From CALNBC01 sp040768925 (GTDB lineage Bacteria > Bacillota > Clostridia > Christensenellales > CALWSW01), in assembly GCA_040768925.1 (NCBI GenBank), contig JAXGLZ010000001.1, forward strand, positions 434,001 to 498,000: DNA of 64,000 bases, in the 5' to 3' direction. Below, in pieces: positions 16,450-25,338 of this stretch. Within the stretch, counting starts at the first letter, position 1, and every line of letters begins with the position of its first letter. A model generated the notes under the pieces. That model had not been told where the DNA came from. It did not search any database and saw only the letters and a program-made list of their open reading frames with translations. Both the position numbers and the translations under genes were made by a program.

Positions 16450-16752
16450 TTCCCGCGAACCGGCCGCGTTTGGCCGCGGACATATCACCCCTTGGAAGAT
16501 GCCGGGATCTGCGATTCCGGTGCAAGAAGCAAAAAAGCGCCGGGGGAGGCCCCCGGCCGGCAAGTTGTGCGCTTTGGGGACCCTGGCCGTCTAAGAAACA
16601 CGCCCGCGTGTGCAAAAAAAGGGCTTCGGGGCCGCCCCTTGCGGGCGATCAAACGACATCCCTTGCGGGGCTTCGGCGCGGCGCGGACAATGCGTTGGTT
16701 GTTTTGAGGTTGGCGCCCCGAATGCCCCCGCAGTGATTTTATGGAGGAACAA
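16450..16752. other. Intergenic region before gyrA
   Basis: About 300 bp without a supported gene. It contains one strong hairpin near 16538-16556 (GCCGGGGG / CCCCCGGC), preceded by a run of six A. No clear promoter for gyrA was found, so gyrA may be read from the gyrB transcript through the tandem array. Confidence 0.5.
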
Positions 16753-19293
16753 ATGGCGGAAAATCCCGGAACGAGGCTGCTTCCCGTTGACCTCGAGTCT
16801 GAAATGAAAAAATCCTTCATCGCCTATTCCATGGCGGTGATCATCAACCGCGCCCTGCCGGACGTGCGGGACGGCTTAAAGCCCGTCCACAGGCGGATCC
16901 TTTACGATATGGCCGAGCTCGGCATGTGGCCGGATAAGCCCTTTCGCAAGTCCGCCCGCATCGTCGGCGACTGCCTGGGCAAATACCACCCCCACGGCGA
17001 TTCCTCGGTCTATGACGCCATGGTCCGCCTGGCGCAGGATTTTTCCACCCGCTACATGCTGGTGGAAGGCCACGGCAACTTCGGCTCTGTGGACGGCGAC
17101 GGCGCGGCCGCCATGCGTTATACCGAGGCGCGGCTTTCGAAGCTCGCTTCGGAAATGCTGCGGGACCTGGATAAGGACACCGTGGATTTTGGCCCGAACT
17201 TTGACGAATCCCTCACCCAGCCCCTGGTGCTGCCTTCCCGCTTCCCGAACCTTTTGGTGAACGGCAGCAACGGCATCGCCGTGGGTATGGCGACGAATAT
17301 TCCCCCCCACAACCTTGGGGAGGTGATCGACGCCTGCATGGCCATGATCGACGACCCGGAAATTACCGCCGAAGAGCTGATCACCCTGATCCCCGGCCCG
17401 GATTTTCCCACCGGCGGCATCATCATGGGCAAGTCCGGCATCCGGGAAGCGTACCGCACCGGCCGGGGCCGGCTGGTCGTGCGCGCAAAGACCGAGATCG
17501 AGCAGATGGCGAACAACCGTTCCCGCATCATCGTGACGGAGATCCCCTATCAGGTCAACAAGGCCAACCTCGTCACCAAGATCGCCGAACTGGTCCACGA
17601 CAAGCGCGTCGACGGCATTTCGGACCTGCGGGACGAATCCGGTAAGGACGGCATGCGCATCGTGATCGAGCTGAAGGCCGGGGTGAACGCTTCCGTCGTG
17701 CTCAACACGCTGTTCAAGCACACCCAGCTACAGGATACCTTCGGCGTGATCGCCATCGCCCTGGTGGACGGCGAGCCGAAAGTGCTCTCTTTGCACCAGA
17801 TGCTGCGCCATTACCTGGACCACCAGAAGGACGTCGTCACCAGAAGGACCCGGTTCGAGCTGAACCGCGCGGAGGCCCGGGCGCATATTTTAGAGGGCCT
17901 GCTCATCGCGCTGGATAACATCGACGAGGTCGTTCACATCATCAGAAGCAGCGCCACCGCCCAGGAGGCCAGAAACCGCCTGACGGAGCGCTTCGGCCTT
18001 TCGGACAAACAGACCCAGGCGATCCTGGACATGCGGCTCCAGCGCCTTGTGGGCCTGGAACGCGAGCGCCTGGAGGCGGAATACAGGGAGATCGAAAAGA
18101 CCATCGCCTACCTCCGCTCCCTGCTGGCGGACGAAGCCCTGATCTGGGGCGTGGTGAAAGACGAGATGACGGAGATCAGAAACCGCTTTGCGGACCCCAG
18201 GCGCACGGAGATTGCCCCGGTTTTCGACGAGATCGACTTTGAAGACCTCATCGAAGAAGAAAACATGGCCGTTACCCTCACCCATTTCGGCTATATCAAG
18301 CGCACCAGCGCGGATACTTACCGCATGCAGCACCGCGGCGGCAAGGGCGTTTCTGCCGCCACCATCCGGGAGGAGGACTTTATCGAACACCTGTTCGTAA
18401 CAAGCACCCACTCCGAGCTGCTTTTCTTCACAAACAAGGGCCGCGTGTTCAGCATGAAGTGCTACCAGATCCCCGAAGCGGGCAGGACCGCGAAAGGAAC
18501 GGCCATTGTGAACCTGCTCCAGCTGGGGAACGACGAAAAAGTCACCAACGCCTTCCCCGCAACGGAGGGCAAGTACCTCGTCATGTGCACCAGAGGCGGC
18601 GTCATCAAAAAAACGGAGCTGAAAAGCTTCGACAACATCCGCAAAGGCGGCCTGATCGCCGTCAATCTGCGGGAGGATGACGAGCTGATCTCCGTCATCG
18701 TTTCAGAGGGGAAGGATGAATTCATCATCGCCAGCAGAAACGGCAAGTCCATCCGCTTCTCGGAGGAGGACGTCCGCCCCATGGGCAGAACCGCCACCGG
18801 CGTCCGGGCGATCAATTTGGAAAAAGGCGACGAGGTCGTCTCTTTGGAAAAAGTGGTGAAGGGCCAGCAGGTGCTGGCGATTTCCGAGCTGGGGATCGGC
18901 AAGCGCACCAGCGAAGAGGAATACCGCCTTCAGGGCCGCGGCGGCAAGGGCATCGCCGCGATGAACATCACGGATAAAACCGGCCTGCTTTGCGCGCTGC
19001 ACGTGGTCAACGGCGACGAAGACGTTATGCTCATCCGCAGCGACGGAACGATCATCCGCCTGCATATCGCCGAGATCCGGGAGATCTCGCGAAACACCCA
19101 GGGCGTCAAGCTCATGCACGTGGATTCTGACGTTAAGGTCGTCGCAGCCTGCATTGTTGAGCACGAGGAGGACGCGCTCGCCGAAACCGTGGATAACAGC
19201 GAAATCCTGGATAACGGCGCCGCTTTGGAAGCCGGCGATCCGGCGCCCGCAGCAATCACCCGGGCGGCGGAGGATGAGCCCAAACAGGAATAA
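16753..19293 (+). CDS. gyrA: DNA gyrase subunit A
   Basis: An 846-residue DNA-cleaving subunit of gyrase. The breakage-reunion domain has YSMAVIINRALPDVRDGLKP near the start, and the active-site Tyr in AAAMRYTEARL. The quinolone pocket reads KYHPHGDSSVYDAM, with Ser and Asp at the positions of E. coli Ser83 and Asp87. The C-terminal beta-pinwheel carries a GyrA-box-like MQHRGGKG and a second RGGKG repeat. ATG at 16753 is chosen because GGAGG (16743-16747) lies 5 nt upstream; that binding site overlaps the earlier in-frame ATG at 16741. The tail is acidic. A terminator shared with the convergent DUF1858 gene follows. Confidence 0.97.
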   Translation: MAENPGTRLLPVDLESEMKKSFIAYSMAVIINRALPDVRDGLKPVHRRILYDMAELGMWPDKPFRKSARIVGDCLGKYHPHGDSSVYDAMVRLAQDFSTRYMLVEGHGNFGSVDGDGAAAMRYTEARLSKLASEMLRDLDKDTVDFGPNFDESLTQPLVLPSRFPNLLVNGSNGIAVGMATNIPPHNLGEVIDACMAMIDDPEITAEELITLIPGPDFPTGGIIMGKSGIREAYRTGRGRLVVRAKTEIEQMANNRSRIIVTEIPYQVNKANLVTKIAELVHDKRVDGISDLRDESGKDGMRIVIELKAGVNASVVLNTLFKHTQLQDTFGVIAIALVDGEPKVLSLHQMLRHYLDHQKDVVTRRTRFELNRAEARAHILEGLLIALDNIDEVVHIIRSSATAQEARNRLTERFGLSDKQTQAILDMRLQRLVGLERERLEAEYREIEKTIAYLRSLLADEALIWGVVKDEMTEIRNRFADPRRTEIAPVFDEIDFEDLIEEENMAVTLTHFGYIKRTSADTYRMQHRGGKGVSAATIREEDFIEHLFVTSTHSELLFFTNKGRVFSMKCYQIPEAGRTAKGTAIVNLLQLGNDEKVTNAFPATEGKYLVMCTRGGVIKKTELKSFDNIRKGGLIAVNLREDDELISVIVSEGKDEFIIASRNGKSIRFSEEDVRPMGRTATGVRAINLEKGDEVVSLEKVVKGQQVLAISELGIGKRTSEEEYRLQGRGGKGIAAMNITDKTGLLCALHVVNGDEDVMLIRSDGTIIRLHIAEIREISRNTQGVKLMHVDSDVKVVAACIVEHEEDALAETVDNSEILDNGAALEAGDPAPAAITRAAEDEPKQE

Positions 19294-19316
19294 GCGGTTG
19301 AAGGCAGATAGGCGCA

Positions 19317-19350
19317 AAAAAGGCGGGCCCTTTACACGGGCCCGCCTTTT
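19317..19350. terminator. Bidirectional terminator between gyrA and the DUF1858 gene
   Basis: Stem AAAAGGCGGGCCC / GGGCCCGCCTTTT with a TTTACAC loop. A-runs and T-runs on both sides let it stop both convergent transcripts. Confidence 0.88.
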
Positions 19351-19358
19351 GAACGCGA

Positions 19359-19571
19359 TTATTCGCCTTTGCTTTTCAGGTAGTCGTTGATGGAATCCAT
19401 CAGTTCCTGGGGATTGATGCCGTGCACCATCGCGGCTTCGCCGATGGATTCGCCGTGCGCCATCGCGCAGCCAAGGCAGTGCATTCCGGAATTCATGAGA
19501 ATATCTGCGATCCCCTCATCAACCCGAAGGAGTTCGATGATTTTCATATCTGAGTTAACAACTGTCGCCAT
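19359..19571 (-). CDS. DUF1858 domain protein
   Basis: A 70-residue protein that is a single DUF1858 domain. It has the typical MKIIELLRVD start, a central SGMHCLGCAMAHGESI with the conserved CxxC, and an INPQELMDSINDYL end. DUF1858 proteins are small helical proteins of anaerobes, often near redox or hybrid-cluster genes, and the two Cys may bind a metal or cluster. The precise role is unknown. AGGAGG lies 12 nt before the ATG. The gene points away from the parS sites and parA and shares its terminator with gyrA. Confidence 0.9.
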   Translation of the reverse strand: MATVVNSDMKIIELLRVDEGIADILMNSGMHCLGCAMAHGESIGEAAMVHGINPQELMDSINDYLKSKGE

Positions 19572-19675
19572 ATCTTTTGTATACCTCCTGTTCAGTATTC
19601 GATTCTATTATTGCCCAATAATTCCGAGTTGTCAACTATGGATTATTTAGCAGTATTTGCTGGTAAAATGAGGAT

Positions 19676-19691
19676 TGTTTCACGTGAAACA
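19676..19691. promoter_or_regulatory. parS site 1
   Basis: A perfect 16-bp TGTTTCACGTGAAACA palindrome, the canonical ParB (Spo0J) binding site, about 120 bp upstream of parA. Confidence 0.97.
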
Positions 19692-19715
19692 TTCCGCTGC
19701 TGCAAAAATAAGGTA

Positions 19716-19731
19716 TGTTTCACGTGAAACA
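19716..19731. promoter_or_regulatory. parS site 2
   Basis: A second perfect copy of the same 16-bp palindrome, exactly 40 bp after the first. The pair marks a ParB loading zone and places this locus in the origin-proximal part of the chromosome. Confidence 0.97.
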
Positions 19732-19741
19732 TCAAAAACAG

Positions 19742-19770
19742 TTGACTATTGTCCTAGCGAAGGGTAAAGT
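19742..19770 (+). promoter_or_regulatory. Promoter of parA-parB
   Basis: TTGACT at 19742-19747, a 17-bp spacer and TAAAGT at 19765-19770, 10 bp after the second parS. ParB bound at parS could therefore affect this promoter. Confidence 0.7.
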
Positions 19771-19811
19771 GAAGATAATACAGGCAAAAACGAACCAAAA
19801 TCGGAGGAGAA

Positions 19812-20579
19812 ATGGGCAAAATCGTAGCCGTCGCCAACCAGAAAGGCGGCGTAGGAAAGACAACAACGGCAATCAACCTGAGCGCCAGCCTGGCAATGGC
19901 AGGGGTCCCCGTGTTGCTCGTTGATCTTGATCCCCAGGCGAATGCGACGAGCGGCCTTGGCCTTTCCAAATCGGGCGAAACGTCGATCTACGACGTTTTG
20001 ATCAACGAACGCCCGGCAAAAGAGGTGGCCATAAGCTCAAACATACCAAACCTGCAAGTGCTGCCGGGGAACATCGCCCTGGCCGGGGCGGAAGTCGAGA
20101 TGGTCGGGCTTATGGCTAGGGAGAGGTTGTTGAAAAGCGCGCTGGATGAAGTGGTCAATGACTATAAGTTTATCATCATCGACTGCCCCCCTTCCCTTGG
20201 GCTGCTCACCCTGAACGCGCTGACGGCCGCAAACAGCATCGTCGTGCCCATCCAGTGTGAATATTTCGCCCTTGAAGGGCTCAGCCAGCTGATGAACACC
20301 GTCACCCAGGTAAAAAAGCACCTCAATCCCCAGCTGGAAATCGAAGGCGTCGTGCTGACGATGTACGACGTTCGCACAAAGCTTTCCAACCAAGTGGTAA
20401 ACGAAGTGAAAAAGTTCTTCAAATCCAAGGTCTACCGGTCGATCGTGCCAAGGACCATTCGCCTGGGCGAGGCTCCGAGCTTTGGGATGCCCGTGGTCAC
20501 CTATTCGCCGCTCAGTTCCGGCGCAAGGGCGTATAAATCCCTGGCGGAAGAGGTTTTGAAGGACAATAAGGGGGTCTAA
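19812..20579 (+). CDS. parA: Chromosome-partitioning ATPase ParA/Soj
   Basis: A 255-residue deviant Walker ATPase. The Walker A' motif is KGGVGKTTTAINLS at residues 11-24, followed by LVDLDPQANATSG and the Walker B-like IIIDCPPSLG. ParA/Soj dimerises with ATP on the nucleoid and interacts with ParB to separate origins; in Bacillus it also controls DnaA. Its length is typical. The start has GGAGGAG 5 nt upstream. It forms a tight operon with parB, whose start lies 1 nt after the parA stop, directly downstream of two parS sites. Confidence 0.97.
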   Translation: MGKIVAVANQKGGVGKTTTAINLSASLAMAGVPVLLVDLDPQANATSGLGLSKSGETSIYDVLINERPAKEVAISSNIPNLQVLPGNIALAGAEVEMVGLMARERLLKSALDEVVNDYKFIIIDCPPSLGLLTLNALTAANSIVVPIQCEYFALEGLSQLMNTVTQVKKHLNPQLEIEGVVLTMYDVRTKLSNQVVNEVKKFFKSKVYRSIVPRTIRLGEAPSFGMPVVTYSPLSSGARAYKSLAEEVLKDNKGV

Positions 20580-20580
20580 A

Positions 20581-21453
20581 ATGGCGAAACAGGATAAAAA
20601 AATCGGCCTTGGACGGGGACTGGACGCTCTTTGGGGGCAGAATGCGGAGCTTGCGTCCGAAGAAGAGCAGAATTCGGTCAAAAAGATAGACATCAATCAG
20701 ATCGATCCGAACCGCGAGCAGGCGAGGAAGTATTTTGACGCGGAAGGTTTAGAGGATCTCGCCGCTTCGATATCCGCTTCCGGGATCATTCAGCCGCTGA
20801 TATTGAAAAAAAAGGACGACAGATACACAATCGTAGCCGGCGAACGGCGCTGGCGGGCCGCAAGATTGGCCGGATTGGCGGAAATCCCCGCAATCATCCG
20901 CGATTATGACGAAAAAACCCTGGCCGAGGTGTCCTTGATCGAGAATCTTCAAAGGGAAGACCTGAATCCAATCGAAGAGGCCAACGGCATCAGGCAATTG
21001 ATGGAGCAACACAGCATGACTCAGGAAGAAGTGGCGGAAAGAATCGGGAAAAGCCGCCCGGCTGTGGCAAACGCCCTGAGGCTGCTCACGCTTCCGGAAG
21101 AAATTCTGCTGATGATGCGGGACGGAACGCTTTCCGCCGGGCATGGAAGGTGTATTGCGGGGGTAAAATCCCCGCAAGAACAGATCAAAATCGCCCGGGA
21201 GGTGGAAGAAAAGGCACTTTCTGTCCGTCAGACGGAAGAATGCTGCAAAGCGGCAGGGGAAAATGCGGCGCAGGCGCTGAAAGCCATCCGTCAGCGGAAC
21301 CTGGCGCCAGAGCTATACGATGTGCAAACCACCCTTCAAAACCACCTGGGAACAAAGGTCAATTTGCAGGGCTCGGAAAAGCGCGGCAGAATCGTGATTG
21401 AATATTATTCAAAAAACCAATTAGAAAATCTGTTTGAATTCCTGAGCAAATAG
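20581..21453 (+). CDS. parB: Chromosome-partitioning protein ParB/Spo0J
   Basis: A 290-residue parS-binding CTP switch protein. The N-terminus KKIGLGRGLDALWG is the ParA-activating peptide. The ParB/Srx domain follows, with NREQARKYFD and the CTP-site AGERRWRAARLAGL. A helix-turn-helix contains TQEEVAERIGKSRPAVANAL, and the C-terminus is a short dimerisation domain. ParB loads at parS, spreads, and recruits ParA and SMC. Its own sites lie about 900 bp upstream, before parA. Expression is by the parA promoter. Confidence 0.97.
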   Translation: MAKQDKKIGLGRGLDALWGQNAELASEEEQNSVKKIDINQIDPNREQARKYFDAEGLEDLAASISASGIIQPLILKKKDDRYTIVAGERRWRAARLAGLAEIPAIIRDYDEKTLAEVSLIENLQREDLNPIEEANGIRQLMEQHSMTQEEVAERIGKSRPAVANALRLLTLPEEILLMMRDGTLSAGHGRCIAGVKSPQEQIKIAREVEEKALSVRQTEECCKAAGENAAQALKAIRQRNLAPELYDVQTTLQNHLGTKVNLQGSEKRGRIVIEYYSKNQLENLFEFLSK

Positions 21454-21463
21454 AAAACAGCAA

Positions 21464-21492
21464 ACAAAAAAAGGCCGCAGGGCCCTTTTTTG
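21464..21492. terminator. Terminator between parB and ptsI
   Basis: An imperfect hairpin with AAAAAAAGG on the left and CCTTTTTT on the right around a GC-rich centre. It lies between two convergent genes and may act in both directions. Confidence 0.65.
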
Positions 21493-21503
21493 CTTAAAAA
21501 ACG

Positions 21504-23207
21504 TTAGTAATTCAAGCCTTGAAGCTTTTTAACAACCTCTGAAGCCGTGGGAAGATCAAGGACTTCCTGAACAATGCCCTTGCAGCGGGAATAATCGAGC
21601 TCTGTGATCATTTTTCGGGCAAAAAGGATCGACGAAGCGCTCATGGAGAATTCGTCAAGCCCCATACCAAGAAGCAGAGGGATGAGAAGGGGATCCCCCC
21701 CCGCCTCGCCGCACATTCCGCAAGGGATCCCGGCTGCGTGAGCGGCAGAAATCGTGGTGCTGATCAACCGGAGCACAGCCGGATGATACTGGGAATAAAG
21801 GCTGGCAACCTTCTCGTTACCCCGGTCAACGGCGACCGTATACTGGATCAGATCGTTGGTGCCGATGGAGAAGAAATCGCATTCTTGCGCAAGTTTGTCC
21901 GCAATCACGGCAGCCGCGGGAATCTCGATCATAATCCCGATTTTGATGTCCGGATTATAGGCTGCCCCCTCAATTTCAAGCTCCTGCATGCATTGATGAA
22001 CAAAAGCCTTGGCGCTTCGGAGTTCGTCCAAAGATGAAATCATCGGAAACATGATTTTCAGCTTGCCAAAAACGCTCGCGCGCAGCAGGGCGCGCAGCTG
22101 AGTCCTGAAAAGCTCCTGCCGGTCTAAGGAAATGCGAATGGCCCGGTATCCTAAAAAGGGGTTATCTTCTTGGGGCAGGGGGAGGGCCGGCAGCTTTTTG
22201 TCGCCGCCAATGTCCAGGGTGCGAACGATGACAGCCCGGCCGTCCATAGCGCAGGCAGCCTCTTTATAGGCATAAAACTGTTCGTCCTCATCGGGGAGAG
22301 TATTTCTGTCCATATAAAGAAATTCAGAACGGAAAAGCCCGATGGCGTCCGCTCCAAGCTCCGCGGCGCGCCTGGCTTCGCCCGGAATGCCGATGTTTGC
22401 CGCGATCTCAACGGCGTGCCCGTCCCGGGTGATGGATTTTGTGGTCGCAAAGCGATTCAAGGCCGCTTTTTCTGCGGCAGCCTGCTCGATTCTAGCCTTG
22501 TATTGACTGATTTCTTCATTGGAAAGGTCAAAGGAAACAACGCCCGTCCCGCCGTCCATGGCAATCAGGCGGCCTTCCTCAATCAAATCCATAGCGTTCG
22601 CGCAGCCGACGATCGCCGGAATCTCCATGGCTCTGGCCATGATGGCTGTGTGGGAAGTTCTGCCACCCACTTCGGTAATGATGCCGGCGATGTGTTTTTT
22701 GTCGATCTTTGCCGTGTCGGAGGGGGTAAGGTCGCTCGCGACGATGATGGCCATTTCGGGAAGCGAAGAAAGATCACGGAATTCCACCCCAAGAAGGGCG
22801 CTGATCAGCCTGGTTTTCAGATCCCTCATATCTGCGGCGCGCTCGCGCATATAGGCGTCGTCCATGGATTCAAAGAATTCGATCAGCGAATCCATGTTGA
22901 CAGAAACCGCGTGAACGGCGTTGTCTCCGGCCTCGATCGAGGCGAAAATGGGAGAAGAAAGCTCGGGGTCTTGAAGAATCATGACGTGGGCGTCGAAAAT
23001 CGCGGCTTCGCTGGAGCCGATGTTCTTTTTGGCGTTTTCGGCAAGGGCCTCTGTTTCAAGTATAATTTTTTCCAAGGCTTCCGCATAGGCGGTTTTTTCA
23101 GCTTCGATTCCGCCGCCTGGCCCCTCGGGAATAATCAGTTCCTGCTTGTAATACTTGATCACGGGCGCAAGGCCAATGCCCGGCGAAACTCCAATACCCT
23201 TTAACAT
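21504..23207 (-). CDS. ptsI: PTS enzyme I (phosphoenolpyruvate-protein phosphotransferase)
   Basis: A 567-residue cytoplasmic enzyme that takes phosphate from PEP and passes it to HPr. The domain order is N-terminal HPr-binding helices (about residues 20-145), the phospho-His domain with GGRTSHTAIMARAMEIPA, and the C-terminal PEP-binding barrel. The barrel has GLFRSEFLYMDR, GIMIEIPAA, IGTNDLIQYT and the active-site Cys in CGMCGEAGGDP. The length is standard. GGAGG lies 7 nt before the ATG. ptsH is about 105 bp upstream in the same direction, so the order is ptsH-ptsI, probably read from the ptsH promoter. Confidence 0.97.
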   Translation of the reverse strand: MLKGIGVSPGIGLAPVIKYYKQELIIPEGPGGGIEAEKTAYAEALEKIILETEALAENAKKNIGSSEAAIFDAHVMILQDPELSSPIFASIEAGDNAVHAVSVNMDSLIEFFESMDDAYMRERAADMRDLKTRLISALLGVEFRDLSSLPEMAIIVASDLTPSDTAKIDKKHIAGIITEVGGRTSHTAIMARAMEIPAIVGCANAMDLIEEGRLIAMDGGTGVVSFDLSNEEISQYKARIEQAAAEKAALNRFATTKSITRDGHAVEIAANIGIPGEARRAAELGADAIGLFRSEFLYMDRNTLPDEDEQFYAYKEAACAMDGRAVIVRTLDIGGDKKLPALPLPQEDNPFLGYRAIRISLDRQELFRTQLRALLRASVFGKLKIMFPMISSLDELRSAKAFVHQCMQELEIEGAAYNPDIKIGIMIEIPAAAVIADKLAQECDFFSIGTNDLIQYTVAVDRGNEKVASLYSQYHPAVLRLISTTISAAHAAGIPCGMCGEAGGDPLLIPLLLGMGLDEFSMSASSILFARKMITELDYSRCKGIVQEVLDLPTASEVVKKLQGLNY

Positions 23208-23314
23208 GCCGTCCTCCGTTTGGATAATTAAGGAAGTAATTACCTTAATTCATGAAAATAAGGCAATATTTGTACTATTGTGTAGGAATTTGTCAAAGCC
23301 ACTAGTCTTGCGAA

Positions 23315-23578
23315 TCATTCGCCAAGGCCGGATTCAACAAGAGCGGTCATGCCTTTCAGGGCTTCTTCCTCGTCTTCGCCGGTGCAGGCGATTTCGATCT
23401 CAGTTCCGGTTTTTGCGCAGGCCGCAAGAACGCCGAGAATGGACTTTGCGTTAAATTCCTTGCCATTGACGGTAATGCTGATTGCGGATTTATACTTCAG
23501 GGTTTCCTTGACGAAAACGCTTGCAGGGCGCGCGTGCAGCCCGGACTTGTTGTTGATCGTAACCGTACCTTTTACCAT
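23315..23578 (-). CDS. ptsH: Phosphocarrier protein HPr
   Basis: An 87-residue PTS phosphocarrier. The active His is in SGLHARPAS (His15 equivalent). The regulatory serine region reads NAKSILGVLAA (Ser46 equivalent), the target of HPr kinase in Gram-positive bacteria, so a role in catabolite control is likely. ATG at 23578 is preferred over the in-frame ATG at 23626, because GAGGAAGATA lies just upstream and the family begins there. It is followed by ptsI. Confidence 0.96.
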   Translation of the reverse strand: MVKGTVTINNKSGLHARPASVFVKETLKYKSAISITVNGKEFNAKSILGVLAACAKTGTEIEIACTGEDEEEALKGMTALVESGLGE

Positions 23579-23632
23579 AATATCTTCCTCCGCATCGTTA
23601 TGAATCTTTTGTATTTTTTTGTCCATGTTGCC

Positions 23633-23661
23633 ATTTTATCCGAAAGGAGAGAATATTTCAA
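23633..23661 (-). promoter_or_regulatory. Promoter of ptsH-ptsI
   Basis: On the minus strand: TTGAAA (23656-23661), a 17-bp spacer and TAAAAT (23633-23638), about 55 bp before the ptsH start. Confidence 0.72.
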
Positions 23662-23841
23662 CATCGGTAATAAATCCGTGAAAAACCAGGTTCGCCACGG
23701 TGCGCCTTCCCCCCAAACAGAACCAAAAATAAGTGAGAATAAGCCGTAAATAGCCAAAATAAGGCAATGATGGCCTATTTCCATTGCAGCAATGCGCTTT
23801 TCGCACATTAAACGCGCATTCCTTTGCGGTTTTTAGCAGCA

Positions 23842-25272
23842 TCAATCGCAGGCAAGATACATCAGCGCCCGGGCCATGATCCGCGCGTTCAGCAGCAGTT
23901 CGTCAATTCTGGCGCGCTCATCCGCCTTGTGCATCCGGTCCTCCCCATCGGGAAACATGCACCCGAAGGAAACGCCGCCCTCAAAATCACGGGCATAGGT
24001 GCCGCCGCCGATGGACATGCAGTATCCCTCCTTCCCGGTCACGTCGGTATACGCGCGAAGCAGGTCTTTAACAAGGGGGCTGCCCGGGCTGACGTAATGT
24101 GGGGGATTGTCCGTCTTAAGGGAAACGGCGAGAAGCTTTGCGGCGCGCGCAAAATCGGCAAGGATCCCGGCGCTTTTCGCCCCGATCGGATAGCGGATAT
24201 CCAGCGTGACCTCAAAGCCGTTGGCGTCATGCGAAAAAAGCCCGGGGTTGCAGGTCAGTTCGCCGGAAACCTCGTCCTTCCTTGCGATCCCCGCGGCTTT
24301 GCCCCGGGTGTCTCCATGGGGAAGCAGGCGGGCCAGCTCGTCCAGCCTGGCTTTGGCGTCGGGATCGCCCAGGGGAAGAAGGCTTAAAACCTCAAAAAGC
24401 GCGGTGTTTGCGCTGTTGCCCTCCTCCGGCGTGGCGGCGTGGGCGGCTTTTCCCGTCACGTCGATGCGGACCGCAGGCAGGCCTTCGCATTCAGGGCCCG
24501 CATATTCGGCGCATGCGAAGGCGGCGCCCAGCCGCTTTTCAACGTTTCTGCAAATGCCTTCGATCTCGGCGCATTCAATCCCCGCGATAATAGCAAAAGC
24601 CCTGGGCGCGACGATGTTTGCCCGGTCGCCCCCGGCGGCGCGCAGCACTTTCGGCAGTTTATCGCTTGGCAGGAATCCTCCCGCGAGGGCAAGGCGCAGG
24701 ATCCCCTTTTCGCCGTTGACCAGAGGATATTCCGCATCCGGCGAAAAGCACATGGAAGGAAGCTCGCAGTTTTTGACGTAATACTTGATGTCCGACGAGC
24801 CGCTTTCCTCGTCGCAGCCCAAAATGAGCCGAACGCGCTTGTTCAGCCGCAGCCCGGCCTTTTTGACGGCGTTCATCGCAAAAAGGGCGGAAACCGCGGG
24901 GCCTTTATCGTCCTGGGTTCCGCGGCCATAAAGAAAGCCGTCCTTCACCTCCCCGCCGAAGGGATCGACGGTCCAGCCGTCTCCTTCGGGCACAACGTCC
25001 AAATGCGCGAGAATGGCGAGAAGTTCCTCCCCCTGGCCGAATTCCGCCCAGCCGAGGATGTTTTCCCTGTTTTCGACTGCAAAGCCAAGGGAAGCCGCGC
25101 GGTTCAGCGCCAGCGCCAGCGCATCCGCGCAATCCTTTCCAAAGGGGATTCCGGGAAGGGCCGGGGAGAGCTTGCTGGGAACGCGGATCAGTTCCGCAAG
25201 GGTGGAAACGAGCTGCTCCCGGTCGTTTTCAAGTATGGATTCGACAAGGTCGATCTGCTGTTTTGTGGGCAT
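23842..25272 (-). CDS. M20 family metallopeptidase (PepV-like dipeptidase)
   Basis: A protein of about 476 residues of the M20 peptidase family, closest in layout to PepV/Sapep dipeptidases. The metal ligands are in LAILAHLDVVPEGDGW, YGRGTQDDKGP and CDEESGSSD, with a further His in SIGGGTYAR / GHxx regions near the C-terminus. Such enzymes hydrolyse dipeptides in the cytoplasm using two metals. An in-frame ATG at 25302 would lengthen the protein by 10 residues. It lies only about 5 nt from the transcription start predicted by the TATAAT at 25314-25319. The ATG at 25272 has GGAGG 14 nt upstream and is preferred with modest confidence. The TraB-like gene lies upstream in the same direction. Confidence 0.88.
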   Translation of the reverse strand: MPTKQQIDLVESILENDREQLVSTLAELIRVPSKLSPALPGIPFGKDCADALALALNRAASLGFAVENRENILGWAEFGQGEELLAILAHLDVVPEGDGWTVDPFGGEVKDGFLYGRGTQDDKGPAVSALFAMNAVKKAGLRLNKRVRLILGCDEESGSSDIKYYVKNCELPSMCFSPDAEYPLVNGEKGILRLALAGGFLPSDKLPKVLRAAGGDRANIVAPRAFAIIAGIECAEIEGICRNVEKRLGAAFACAEYAGPECEGLPAVRIDVTGKAAHAATPEEGNSANTALFEVLSLLPLGDPDAKARLDELARLLPHGDTRGKAAGIARKDEVSGELTCNPGLFSHDANGFEVTLDIRYPIGAKSAGILADFARAAKLLAVSLKTDNPPHYVSPGSPLVKDLLRAYTDVTGKEGYCMSIGGGTYARDFEGGVSFGCMFPDGEDRMHKADERARIDELLLNARIMARALMYLACD

Positions 25273-25338
25273 TTTTGCTTTTATATCCTCCGGTTCATGC
25301 ATTCGTTATACCCATTATACCGTTTTGCGCGGACTAAA

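Noticed and set aside
19620..19811. Replication origin (oriC) at the parS region
   Set aside because: parS and an AT-richer stretch are present, but no DnaA-box cluster or dnaA gene was found here.
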